From: Streptomyces lichenis
Lineage (GTDB): Bacteria; Actinomycetota; Actinomycetes; Streptomycetales; Streptomycetaceae
Assembly: GCF_023218175.1 (NCBI RefSeq)
Contig: NZ_JALPTH010000014.1
Location: 62,001-126,000 of the forward strand
Reading direction: 5' to 3'
Length of the DNA: 64,000 nt
In this document: piece by piece, positions 18,201 through 29,000 of the stretch
Position numbering within the stretch: position 1 is the first letter of the stretch
How the letters are laid out: every line of letters begins with the position of its first letter
Notes under the pieces: generated by a model
What the model saw: only the letters and a program-made list of their open reading frames with translations
The model's database searches: none
Told to the model about the DNA's origin: nothing
Program-made: the position numbers and the translations under genes

Positions 18201-21200
18201 CGGATATGCGCGCTGTTCGCCGAGGTGCTGGGGCTGGAGCGGGTGGGGGTGGAGGACGGCTTCTTCGACCTGGGCGGGCACTCGCTGCTGGCCACCCGGC
18301 TGATCGCCCGGATCCGGGCCGTGTTCGGGGTGGAGCTGGAGCTGCGGACGCTCTTCGACGGTCCCACACCGGCGGCGGTGGCGGCCCATGTGGACGGCGC
18401 GGCCACCGGGCGGCCGGCGCTGACCGCACGGCCGCGCCCCGCAGTGCTCCCGCTCTCCTCGGCGCAGCGGCGGCTGTGGTTCCTGCACCGGATGGAGGGG
18501 CCGAGCGCCACCTACAACATCCCCCTGGTGGTCCGGCTGACCGGCGCGCTGGACCGGGAGGCACTGGGAGGCGCGCTGGCGGATGTGGCGGCGCGGCACG
18601 AGAGCCTGCGGACGGTGTACCCGGAGGACGGCGGCACGCCGTACCAGCGGGTGTTACCGCCCGAGGAAGCCGTCCCGCGCCTGGCGGTCATCCCGAGCAC
18701 GGCGGCCGGTCTGCCGGCCGCGCTGGCGGCGGGCGCCCGGCACCCCTTCGACCTGGCCGGCCAACCGCCCCTGCGGGCCGAGCTGTTCGCCCTGTCCCCG
18801 ACGGAGCACGCGCTGCTGGTGGTGGTGCACCACATCGCGGCGGACGGCTGGTCGATGGGCCCGCTTTCCGCAGAGCTGACTCAGGGGTACACCGCCCGTA
18901 CGGAGGGCCGGGCGCCGCGGTGGGACCCGCTGCCGGTGCAGTACGCCGACTACACCCTCTGGCAGCACGAGCTGCTGGGCGACCAGAGCGACCCGGAGAC
19001 GCCCTACGGCAGGCAGATCGCCTACTGGCGGCAGCGGTTGGCCGGGCTGCCCGACCACCTGCCCCTCCCCACGGACCGGCCGCGTCCGGCGGTGGCCACC
19101 TATCGGGGCGACTATCTGAACGTCGAGATCGCCCCCGAGCTCCACCAGCGGCTGGACGGTCTGGCCCGCGCCCATGGCGCCAGCCTCTTCATGGTGCTGC
19201 AAGCCGGGCTGGCCGCCCTCCACACCCGGCTCGGCGCCGGCCATGACATCCCCCTGGGCAGCCCCATCGCCGGACGGACCGACCAGCATCTCGACCGGCT
19301 CATCGGCTTCTTCGTCAACACGCTCGTCCTCCGCACCGACACCTCCGGGGATCCGTCCTTCGGCGAACTCCTGGACCGGGTACGGGAGTCGTCCCTCGGC
19401 GCCTACGCCCATCAGGATGTCCCCTTCGAGCATCTGGTGGATGTGCTCGACCCCGTCCGCACCCTCGCCCACCACCCCCTCTTCCAGACCATGCTGGCCC
19501 TCCAGAACGCCCCGGAGAGCACCTTCGACCTGCCGGGGGTGCGGGCCACCGTCGAGCTGGGCCGGACGGGGACGGCCAAGTTCGACCTGTTCTTCAGCCT
19601 CAGCGAGCGGCGGGGCCCGGACGGCGGGCTCCAGGGGCTGACGGGCCAGGTCGAGTACGCGAGCGATCTCTACGACGGTTGCACGGTTCGTACGCTCTTC
19701 GAGCGCTGGGTACGGCTGCTGGAGGCCGCGACCGCCGACCCGGATCGCCCGTTCAGCCGGATGGACATCCTCTCGGCCGAGGAGCGGCGCTCGCTGCTGG
19801 TCGAGTCGAACGACACGGAATTGCCCTTGCCGGACATGTCGTTGGGGCAGCTCTTCGCCCGCCAGGCCGCCCGGACCCCCGAGGCGGTGGCCGTACGCGA
19901 CGGGGGCACCGGCTGGACGTACGCCGAGCTGGACGCCCGCGCCGACCGGATCGCCCGAGGCCTGGCGGACCGGGGCGTCCGCCCGGGTGACGCGGTGGCC
20001 GTACAGCTCCGGCGGTCGGCCGACGCGGTCGCCACCGTACTGGCGCTGGCGAAGGCCGGGGCGGTGTACGTGCCGCTGGACGAGCGCTACCCGGCCGAGC
20101 GCGTCCGCCATGTCCTCGCGGAGACGGGCGCCCGGCTGGTGGTCGCCGACGGGGGCGATCCCGGGCCCGTCGGCGCGGTACGGGTGGGTGACCTGGCGGC
20201 GGGCGATCCGGCCGCGCCGCCGCCGGCCTCCGTCCCACCCGAGGCGCCGGCCTATGTGATGTACACCTCCGGCTCCACCGGCACCCCCAAGGGCGTCCTG
20301 GTCAGCCACCGCAACGTCACCGCCCTCGCCCTCGACCCCCGCTTCGACCCCCGCGCCCACACCCGCGTACTCCTCCACTCCCCCGCCGCCTTCGACGCCG
20401 CCACCTACGAACTATGGGTGCCCCTCCTCAACGGCGGAACGGTCGTCATCGCGCCTCCGGGCGACCTCGATGTGCCGCTCCTTCAGCGGGTGATCGCCGA
20501 GCAGCGGGTGACCGCGCTCTGGCTGACCAGCTCCCTCTTCAACGTCGTCGCCGAACACACACCCGAGGCCCTGGCCACCGTCCGGCAGGTCTGGACCGGC
20601 GGCGAGGCGGTCTCCGCCACCTCCGTCCACCGCGTCCAGGCCACCTGCCCGGACACCCTCCTCATCGACGGCTACGGACCCACCGAGACGACCACCTTCG
20701 CCGCCCACCACCCCATCCCCCACCCCTATACCGGACCGCCCACCGTCCCCATCGGCCGCCCCATGGCCACCATGCGCACCTACGTACTCGATGACCACCT
20801 CCAACCCGTACCCCCCGGGGTGACGGGTGAGCTGTACCTCGGCGGTCAGGGACTCGCCCACGGCTATCTGCGGCAGTCCGCGCGCACCGCCGAGCGGTTC
20901 ACCGCCGACCCCCACGCCACCACCCCCGGCACCAGGATGTACCGCACCGGAGACCTGGTCCGATGGAACCCCGACGGCGACCTGGAATACCAGGGCCGCG
21001 CCGATCAGCAGGTCAAGATCCGCGGCTTCCGCATCGAGCCCGGCGAGATCGAGAACGTGCTGACCGGCCATCCCGGCGTCGCCCAAGCGGCCGTCATCGT
21101 CCGCCAGGACCCGGCGGCCAAGGCAGCCGGCCGCCTGGTGGCCTATGTGGTCGGCGAGGTCTCCACGGGCGAGCTGGGGGCCTGGGTGCGCGGGCGGTTG

Positions 21201-23066
21201 CCGGAGTACATGGTGCCCTCGGTGTTCCTGGCGCTGGAGCGGTTGCCGCTGACGGCCAACGGCAAGCTGGACCTGGCAGCGCTGCCCGAGCCCGATACCA
21301 AGGCGGATGAGCCGGGCGGCCGGGCGCCGCGTTCGGAGCGCGAGCGGCTGCTCGCCGAGCTGCTGGCGCAGGCGCTGGGCGTGGAACGGGCCGGTGTGGA
21401 GGAGGACTTCTTCGCGCTGGGCGGGGACAGCATCGGCTCGATCCGGCTGGTGAGCCTTGCCCGTGCGGCGGGGCTCGGCTTCACCGTACGGGAGGTGTTC
21501 GAGCAGCGGACGGCGGCCGGACTGGCTGCTGTCGCCGAGGAGTTGGCGGATTCCGGGCCGGGGCGGCAAGAGGAAGGTTCGGGGATCGGCCGGGTGGAGC
21601 CGACGCCGATCATGCGCTGGTACCAGGCCCGTGGTGGCGACCTCGACCGCTTCCACCAGGGGATGCTGCTGCGGGTCCCGGCCGGGCTGGGCGTCGAGAG
21701 GCTCACCTCGGCCGTCCAGGCGCTGCTGGACCACCATGACGCCCTTCGGATGGCCCGTACCCAGGAGGATGGCGCGCTGGAGGTGCTGCCGGTGGGCGCC
21801 GTGGCGGCGGCCGGGCTGGTGCGCCGGGTGGAGGTGGACGGTGCCGGGGTGGACGAGGCGCTGCTGCGGGCCGAAGTGGCGGCGGCGGCCGGGCGATTGT
21901 CGGCCGCGCGGGGTGTGCTGCTCCAGGCGGTGTGGTTCGACGCCGGGGCGGACCGCCCGGGCCGCCTGCTGCTCCTGGTCAACCATCTGGTGGTGGACGG
22001 GGTGTCCTGGCGGATCCTGCTGCCGGACCTGGTCGCCGCCTGGCAGGCGGTGGCGGAGGACCGGCCGCCCCGGCTGGAACCGGTGGGCACCTCGCTGCGG
22101 CGCTGGTCGGAGCTGCTGGCGGCGGAGGCCGGCCGCCCGGACCGGGTGGCGGAGGCCGCGCTGTGGAACGGGGTGCTGGGCCCGGAGGATCCGCCGCTGA
22201 CCGCCGACCGGCTCGACCCGGCGCGGGACACCGTCGGCGGGTCCCGCTCGCTCACCGTGTCGCTGCCGCCGGAGGTGACCGAGCCGCTGCTGACCTCGGT
22301 ACCGGCCGCCTTCCACGCCGGGGTGGGCGATGTGCTGCTGGCCGCGCTGGGGCTGGCGGTCGCCCGGTGGCGCCGGGGCCATGGCCGGGGGCCGCACACC
22401 GCGCTGCTGGTCGATGTGGAGGGGCACGGCCGGGAGGAGATCGCCGAGGGGGTGGAGCTGACCCGCACCGTGGGCTGGTTCACCTCGCTCTATCCGGTGC
22501 GGATCGATCCGGGGCCGCTGGCCTGGGACGAGGTGACCGACGGCGGCCCGGGGCTGGGGCAGGCCCTGAAACGGGTCAAGGAGCAGGTGCGCGCGCTGCC
22601 GGACCGGGGCATCGGCTTCGGGCTGCTGCGCCATCTGCACCCGGAGCACCCGGTGGGCGGCGGGGCGGTACCGCAGCTGGGCTTCAACTATCTGGGCCGC
22701 TTCCCGGCCGCCGGGGCACCCGTGGCGCCCGGTTCCGAAGCGTCCGGGTGGACGGTGGCGCCGGAGGCCGGGCTGCTGAGCGGGGCCGACCCGGCGACGG
22801 CCCTGGCGCACGGCCTGGAGGTGAACTCCATGGTCCGCGACACCCCGGGCGGGCCGTCGCTGGAGGCCGTCTGGAGCTGGGCGCCCCGGCTGTGGGATGA
22901 GGAGCCGGTACGGGCGCTGGCCGAGCAGTGGTTCCAGGCGGTGCGCGGCCTGGTCCGGCACGGCGAGCGGTCCGGCACCGGCGGCCACACCCCGTCCGAC
23001 TTCCCCCTGACCGAACTGAGCCAGCACGACATCGAGCAGCTCGAAGCCGCCTGGAGGATCAAGTGA
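15222..23066 (+). CDS. acmB: Actinomycin synthetase II, NRPS (C-A-T-C-A-T-E; Thr and D-Val)
   Basis: At 2614 aa it is close to the known AcmB size. Domains: C1 (about 8-440, catalytic motif HHAAMDA), A1 (about 460-970), T1 (GGHSL near 1018), C2 (about 1073-1500, HHIAADG), A2 (about 1530-2030), T2 (GGDSI near 2067, epimerase-type) and E (about 2125-2600, NHLVVDG). A1 shows FDFSVWE, NQTPSAF and TETTVHVTH, matching the Thr code DFWN-GMVHK. A2 shows FDAATYE, WLTSSLF and GYGPTETTTF, matching a Val code DAYWWGGTFK. AcmB joins carrier-bound 4-MHA to Thr and then Val, and epimerises Val. The GTG at 15222 follows GGAGGTGG; the longer open frame upstream lacks a site. Leu931 and Leu1145 are TTA codons. 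Its stop overlaps acmC by 4 bp. Confidence 0.96.
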   Translation: MSVSVGTELPVTAAQREIWMAEQRLPARNRVFRVGEYLEIHGRLDPVLCERALRLVVAEAQALHVRFAERGGEVRQTLREPGDWPLPVVDLSGHPDPGRAAREWLDEAVARPMDPAGDRLFAYALLRLGADRWYWYQGYHHAAMDAFGSLLVNRRVAEVYGALVAGRPVGPSPFGPLSALVEADRAYRASARLDADRAYWLARLADRPEPVGIVGRPTTVPDHYLRRSGRLSAEELAGLRALAARCRAPWSHLVIAATALRLHRTTGNPTVVLGLPVTARLDQVQRRTPGTASNVLPLRLTLRPESTLGELTAQVGRAVLELGRHQRYRAEDLQRELGLPGGIGGGYAPVVNVMSFDHALSFGGLPTTAHPLSSGLVGDLALAVWDRRDGAGPVVDLNAHPELCSQRELGFHHQGLLTALRAVARSAPSEPIGRIDLVTGAQRAALLAVPEVAEPGAEATLPELFEARVRATPDAVAVVGGGTSRTSPEPTYQELTYRELNARADRLARRLAAHGAGPERIVALALPRSVELVVAVLAVLKAGAAYLPLDPAYPAARLAHMVTDARPALLVTTGEAATRLPPTPDLPVLLLDAPDTDTDTDNAPVATALSPDHPAYVIYTSGSTGLPKGVITTHRNVVRLFEATRKQFGFGADDVWTLFHSYAFDFSVWELWGALLHGGRLVVVDHETSRTPGAFLKLLADQRVTVLNQTPSAFHQLAQAEAEAPDPARRLALRTVVFGGEALRPALLADWYHRHPDDAPALVNMYGITETTVHVTHHPLTRERAESGTASVIGTGLPDLRTHVLDSALRLLPPGAVGELYVAGPGLARGYLGRPALTSERFVADPYAAEPGARMYRTGDLVRWNEDGELEYLGRADQQVKVRGFRIEPGEVEAALTAHPEVAEAAVVVVRGEGPGDIRLVGYAVPRGGELPAGELRAFLRERLPEHMVPAAVVLLERLPLTANGKVDRAALPEPDFAAAAGGGRAAHGERERRICALFAEVLGLERVGVEDGFFDLGGHSLLATRLIARIRAVFGVELELRTLFDGPTPAAVAAHVDGAATGRPALTARPRPAVLPLSSAQRRLWFLHRMEGPSATYNIPLVVRLTGALDREALGGALADVAARHESLRTVYPEDGGTPYQRVLPPEEAVPRLAVIPSTAAGLPAALAAGARHPFDLAGQPPLRAELFALSPTEHALLVVVHHIAADGWSMGPLSAELTQGYTARTEGRAPRWDPLPVQYADYTLWQHELLGDQSDPETPYGRQIAYWRQRLAGLPDHLPLPTDRPRPAVATYRGDYLNVEIAPELHQRLDGLARAHGASLFMVLQAGLAALHTRLGAGHDIPLGSPIAGRTDQHLDRLIGFFVNTLVLRTDTSGDPSFGELLDRVRESSLGAYAHQDVPFEHLVDVLDPVRTLAHHPLFQTMLALQNAPESTFDLPGVRATVELGRTGTAKFDLFFSLSERRGPDGGLQGLTGQVEYASDLYDGCTVRTLFERWVRLLEAATADPDRPFSRMDILSAEERRSLLVESNDTELPLPDMSLGQLFARQAARTPEAVAVRDGGTGWTYAELDARADRIARGLADRGVRPGDAVAVQLRRSADAVATVLALAKAGAVYVPLDERYPAERVRHVLAETGARLVVADGGDPGPVGAVRVGDLAAGDPAAPPPASVPPEAPAYVMYTSGSTGTPKGVLVSHRNVTALALDPRFDPRAHTRVLLHSPAAFDAATYELWVPLLNGGTVVIAPPGDLDVPLLQRVIAEQRVTALWLTSSLFNVVAEHTPEALATVRQVWTGGEAVSATSVHRVQATCPDTLLIDGYGPTETTTFAAHHPIPHPYTGPPTVPIGRPMATMRTYVLDDHLQPVPPGVTGELYLGGQGLAHGYLRQSARTAERFTADPHATTPGTRMYRTGDLVRWNPDGDLEYQGRADQQVKIRGFRIEPGEIENVLTGHPGVAQAAVIVRQDPAAKAAGRLVAYVVGEVSTGELGAWVRGRLPEYMVPSVFLALERLPLTANGKLDLAALPEPDTKADEPGGRAPRSERERLLAELLAQALGVERAGVEEDFFALGGDSIGSIRLVSLARAAGLGFTVREVFEQRTAAGLAAVAEELADSGPGRQEEGSGIGRVEPTPIMRWYQARGGDLDRFHQGMLLRVPAGLGVERLTSAVQALLDHHDALRMARTQEDGALEVLPVGAVAAAGLVRRVEVDGAGVDEALLRAEVAAAAGRLSAARGVLLQAVWFDAGADRPGRLLLLVNHLVVDGVSWRILLPDLVAAWQAVAEDRPPRLEPVGTSLRRWSELLAAEAGRPDRVAEAALWNGVLGPEDPPLTADRLDPARDTVGGSRSLTVSLPPEVTEPLLTSVPAAFHAGVGDVLLAALGLAVARWRRGHGRGPHTALLVDVEGHGREEIAEGVELTRTVGWFTSLYPVRIDPGPLAWDEVTDGGPGLGQALKRVKEQVRALPDRGIGFGLLRHLHPEHPVGGGAVPQLGFNYLGRFPAAGAPVAPGSEASGWTVAPEAGLLSGADPATALAHGLEVNSMVRDTPGGPSLEAVWSWAPRLWDEEPVRALAEQWFQAVRGLVRHGERSGTGGHTPSDFPLTELSQHDIEQLEAAWRIK

Positions 23067-26000
23067 CGACCGCGTCCGGTCTGGAAGACATCCTGCCGCT
23101 CTCCCCGATGCAGGAGGGTTTGCTGTTCCACTCCCGCTATGAGCAGGACGGCGCGGACGTCTACGCGGTGCAGCATGTGTTCGAGGTGCGGGGCGCCCTG
23201 GACGGGGCGCGGCTGCGGGCGGCGGTGGAGGCGCTGGTGCGCCGACACCCGAATCTGCGGGCCGCCTTCCGGCAGGTGGACTCCGGGCAGACCGTGCAGC
23301 TGGTGGCCCGTGAGGTGGAGCTGCCCTGGGAGGAGTACGACCTGTCCGCGCTGCCGGGCGGCGCGGCGGAGGCCGAGGCGGAGCGGATCGCGGCCAAGGA
23401 GCACGGCCGCCGGTTCGACCTGGCCGAGCCGCCGCTGCTGCGGTTCTCGCTGCTGCGGCTGGCCGGGGAGCACCACCGGCTGGTGCTGACCACCCACCAT
23501 GTGCTGCTGGACGGCTGGTCGACACCGATCCTGGTACGGGAGCTGGAGGCGCTGTACGCCGCCGGCGGCGACCCGTCGGCGCTGCCCCGCCCCACCCCGT
23601 ACCGCGGCTATCTGCGCTGGCTGGCCGAGCAGGACCGGCCGGGCGCGGAGGCGGCCTGGCGGGAGGCGCTGGCCGGTCTGGAGCAGCCCACGCTGCTGGC
23701 CCCGGTGGACCCGGCGCGCGCCGGGCTGATGCCGGAGCGGATCACCCGGGAGCTGGACGAGGACCGCACGGCGGCGCTCACCGCCTGGGCGCGGCGGGAG
23801 GGGGTCACCCTCAACACGGTGCTCCAGGCGGCCTGGGGGCTGGTGCTCAGCCGACGCACCGGGCAGGACGATGTGGTGTTCGGGGCGGTGGTGTCGGGGC
23901 GCGACCCTCGGCTGCCGGGGGTCGAGTCGATGGTGGGGCTGCTGATCGGCATGGTGCCGGTACGGGTCGGGCTGGACCCGGCCACGCCGCTGCGGGAGGC
24001 GGTGGCCCGGCTCCAGCGGGAGCAGTCGGCGCTGACCGGCCACCAGCACCTCGGGCTGGCCCGGATCCAGCAACTGGCCGGGCAGGGCGATCTGTTCGAC
24101 ACCTCGCTGGTGTTCGAGAACTACCCGTGGGACGGCCCGGCGGCGGAGCCGGGCGCCGGTCCGCGGATCGCCCCGGATCTGGCCCGGGGCCGGGACGCCA
24201 CGCACTATCCGCTCACCCTGATCGCCGCTCCGGGGCGCCGGCTGTATCTGCGGCTGGACTACCGGGGCGACCTGTTCGACCGGGCCGAGGCGCAGGGGTT
24301 CGTGGACCGGCTGGTGCGGGCGCTGGACACGGTGGTCGACGGCGCGGAGCAGCCGGTCGGCCGGATCGATCTGCTCGGTGAGGAGGAGCGGCGGGCGCTC
24401 CCGGCCGCAGGGGAGGCGTCCGCGCTGCCGCCCGGTTCCTCCCTGCCCGGCCTGTTCGAGGCGCGGGCGGCCGGGGCACCGGAGGCGCCGGCCGTGGTGT
24501 GCGGCGGGGCCACGGTGGCGTACGGGGAGCTGAACGCCCGGGCCAACCGGCTGGCCCGGCTGCTGGCGGCGCGCGGGCTCGGCCCGGAGGACGTGGTGGC
24601 GCTGGCCCTGCCCCGCTCGGTGGAGCTGGTGGTGGCCCTGCTGGCGGTGCTGAAGACGGGCGCGGCCTATCTGCCGCTGGACCCGGCCTATCCGGCGGCC
24701 CGGCTGGCCCGGATGGCGGGCGACGCCCGGCCCGCGCTGCTGCTGACCCGTACGGCGGATGTGGTGGAGGCGCCGCCCGGGGTGCCGGTGCTGCTCCTCG
24801 ACGGTGCGGAGACCACCGCCGAGCTGGCCGCCCGGCCCGTACACGACCTCACCGACGCGGACCGCACCGCCCCACTGGACCCACGCCACCCGGCGTATGT
24901 CATCTACACCTCGGGATCGACCGGGCTGCCCAAGGGCGTGGTGATGCCGGCCGGGGCGCTGCTGAACCTGCTGCGCTGGCACCAGGGGGCGGTGGGAGGT
25001 GAACCGGGCGAGCGGGTGGCGCAGTTCACCGCGGTCGGCTTCGACGTCTCGGCGCAGGAGGTGCTGTCGGCGCTGACCTCCGGCAAGACGCTGGTGGTGC
25101 CGGACGAGGAGGTACGGCGGGACGCGGCGCGATTGGCCGTGTGGCTGGGCGAGGAGCGGGTGGCGGAGCTGTTCGCGCCCAATCTGGTGCTGGAGGCGCT
25201 GGCCGAGGCGGCCGGTGAGCGGGGTCTGGCACTGCCGGAGCTGCGCACGGTGGCGCAGGCGGGTGAGGCGCTGACCCTGGGCGGCCCGGTCCGGGCCTTC
25301 GCCCGCTCGGCGCCGGGCCGGACGCTGCACAACCACTACGGCCCGACGGAAACGCATGTGGTGACCGCGCACACCCTCGGCGGCGACCCGGACGGCTGGC
25401 GGCTGCCCGCGCCGATCGGCCGGCCCATCGCGGGCGTGCGCGCCTATGTGCTGGGCAGCGGGCTGCGGTTGGCCGCCCCCGGGGTGGTGGGCGAGCTGTA
25501 CATCGCGGGCGCCGGGCTGGCGCGCGGCTATCTGGGGCGGCCCGGGCTGACCGCCGAGCGGTTCGTGGCCGACCCCTACGCGGTCGAGCCTGGGGGCAGG
25601 ATGTACCGCACCGGGGACCTGGTGCGGTGGAACGCGGACGGCGAGCTGGAGTACGTGGGCCGTGCCGACCAGCAGGTCAAGATCCGGGGTTTCCGGATCG
25701 AGCCCGGCGAGGTGGAGAAGGTCCTCACCGACCACCCCGGGGTCGCCGGAGCGGCGGTCCTTCCCCGGACGGACCAGCCCGGCCGGACCCGGTTGGTGGC
25801 CTATGCGGTGGCCAGGGACGCCGGACTGCGGGCGGAGGAGCTGACCGCGTACGCCCGGGAGCAGCTGCCCGAGCACATGGTCCCGGCCGCCGTGGTGCTG
25901 CTGGAGCGGCTGCCGCTGACCGCCAACGGCAAGCTGGACCGGGCCGCGCTGCCCGCGCCCGAACTCACCTCGCCCGGCTTCGGCCGGGAGGCCCGTACCC

Positions 26001-29000
26001 CGCAGGAGCAGATCGTCTCCGACCTCTTCGCCCAGGTGCTGGGGCTGCCCCGGGTCGGGGTGGAGGACGACTTCTTCGAGCTGGGCGGCCACTCGCTGCT
26101 GGCCACCCGGCTGATCGCCCGCATTCGGGCCGCGCTGGGCGTGGAGGTCGGGCTGCGGACGCTGTTCGAGGCGAGGACGGCCGCCGCGGTGGCGGCCCGG
26201 CTGGACACCGCGGGCCCGGCCCGGCCCGCGCTGACCCGGCAGCGGCTGCCGGAGCGGGTGCCGCTCTCCTTCGCCCAGCGCCGGCTGTGGTTCCTGCACC
26301 GGATGGAGGGCCCCAGCGCCACCTACAACATCCCGCTGGCACTGCGGCTGACCGGTGGGCTGGACCGGGAGGCCCTGCGGGGCGCGCTGGCGGATGTGAC
26401 GGACCGGCACGAGAGCCTGCGGACGGTGTTCCCGGAGGTGGAGGACACCCCGTACCAGCGGGTGCTGCGGCAGGTGGGGCTGGAGCTTCCGGCCCGGGAC
26501 ACCGGCGAGGAGCAGGTGGAGGGGGCGCTGCGGGCGGCGGCCCGGTACCCCTTCGACCTGGCGACCGAACCCCCGCTGCGGGCCGAGCTGTTCCGGCTGG
26601 CACCGGACCGGCACGTCCTGCTCCTCGTGCTGCACCACATCGCGGGGGACGGCTGGTCGCTGGGCCCGCTCGCCGCCGACCTGGCCACCGCCTACACCGC
26701 CCGCGCGGAGGGCCAGGCACCCGAGTGGGCGCCGCTGCCGGTGCAGTACGCCGACTACACCCTCTGGCAGAACGAACTCCTCGGCGACCACGACGACCCC
26801 GACAGCCTCTTCACCACCCAGGTCGACTACTGGACCCGGCAACTGGCCGGACTCCCCGACCAGTTGATCCTGCCCGCCGACCGGCCCCGCCCGGCAGTGA
26901 CCAGCTACCGCGGCGACTACCTCACCGTGGACATCGACCCCGAACTCCACCAGCGGCTCGCCGACCTGGCCCGCGCCCATGGCGCCAGCCTCTTCATGGT
27001 GCTGCAAGCCGGACTGGCCGCCCTCTACACCCGGCTCGGCGCGGGTACGGACATCCCCCTCGGCAGCCCGATCGCCGGACGCACCGACCACCATCTCGAC
27101 CATCTGGTCGGCTTCTTCGTCAACACGCTCGTGCTCCGCACCGACACCACCGGAGACCCCAGCTTCACCGAACTCCTGGGCCGGGTAAGGGAAACGAGTC
27201 TCGCCGCCTACGCCCACCAGGACGTCCCCTTCGAGCACCTGGTGGATGTGCTCAACCCCGCCCGCACCCTCGCCCACCACCCGCTCTTCCAGACCATGCT
27301 GGCCCTGCAGAACGCCCCCGAGGGCGTCTTCCGGCTCCCCGGCCTCCGGGTGGACATCGAACCCGGCCGCACCGGCACCGCCAAGTTCGACCTCTTCTTC
27401 AGCCTGGTCGAACAGCGCGGGACGACGGGCCGGCCCGAGGGCATCACCGGAGCCGTCGAGTATTCCAGCGACCTCTACGACCCGGGCAGTGTCCGTGCAC
27501 TTTTCGACCGCTGGGTGCGGCTGCTGGACGCGGCCACCGCCCACCCGGACCAGCCGCTCAGCCGGATCAGCCTGCTGACCGCCGCCGAGTACGGGCAGGT
27601 GCTCGGCGACTGGCAGCGGACGGAGACCGTACTCGGGGCCGGACTGCTGCCGGACCGGTTCGCCGCACGGGCGGCACAGACCCCCGAGGCGGTGGCGCTG
27701 ATCGCCGGGGAGCGGGAATGGTCGTACGGGGAGCTGAACGGCCGCGCCAACCGGCTGGCGCACGCCCTGCTGCAGCGGGGCGCCGGACCGGACCAGGTGA
27801 TCGCCCTGGCCCTGCCCCGCTCGGCCGAGCTGGTGGTCGCCCTGCTGGCGGTGCTGAAGACCGGGGCCGCCTATCTGCCGCTGGACCCGGACCATCCGGC
27901 CGGGCGGCTGGCGTACGTCCTGGCGGACGCCCGGCCCGCGCTGCTGCTCACCACCACCGGCACCGACGCGCGGATCCCGGACCAGGACGGCGTACCGCCC
28001 CGGCTGGTACTGGACACCCCGGAGGCGGAGGCACTGCTCGACCGGGGCCCGGACACCGACCCGTCCGACGCCGACCGGGCCGCCCCGCTGCGGGCCGAGG
28101 ACGCCGCCTATGTCATCTACACCTCCGGTTCCACCGGCCGCCCCAAGGGGGTGGTGGTGCCGCACGGGGCGCTGGTCAACTTCCTGGTGGGCATGGGCCG
28201 GATGGTGCCGCTGCGACCGGAGGAGCGGCTGCTGGCGGTGACCACGGTCGCCTTCGACATCGCCGCGCTGGAGCTCTACCACCCGCTGCTGTCCGGGGCC
28301 GCCGTGGTGCTCGCCCCCAAGGAGGCGGTGCCGCAGCCCTCGGCCGTACTCGACCTGATCACCCGGCACGGCGTCACCGCCGTGCAGGGCACCCCCTCGC
28401 TCTGGCAGCTGCTGGTCGGGCACGAGCCGGAGGCGCTGCGGGGCCTGCGGATCCTGGTCGGCGGTGAGGCCTGCCCGCCGGTGCTCGCCGAGTCGCTGCG
28501 CGCGCTCACCGACGATCTCACCAATCTCTACGGGCCGACCGAGACGACGATCTGGTCCACCGCCGCACGGCTCTCCGAGGGCCCGGGCGGGACTCCGCCG
28601 ATCGGGCGGCCGATCGCCAACACCCGGGTGTACGTCCTGGACGAGGGGCTCGCTCCGGTGGCACCCGGGGTGGTGGGCGAGCTGTACATCGCGGGCGCCG
28701 GGCTGGCGCGCGGCTATCTGGGGCGGCCGGGTCTCACCGCCGAGCGGTTCACGGCCGACCCGTTCGGGACGGTGCCCGGGGGCCGGATGTACCGGACCGG
28801 GGACCTGGTGCGGTGGAAGGCCGACGGTCAGCTGGAATACCTCGGCCGGGTGGACCACCAGGTGAAGGTGCGGGGCTTCCGAATCGAGCCCGGCGAGATC
28901 GAGAGCGTCCTCACCGACCACCCGGGCATCGCCCAGGCCGCCGTCACCGTCCGCGAGGACCAGCCCGGTGACGCCCGGCTGGTCGCCTATGTGGTGGCCG

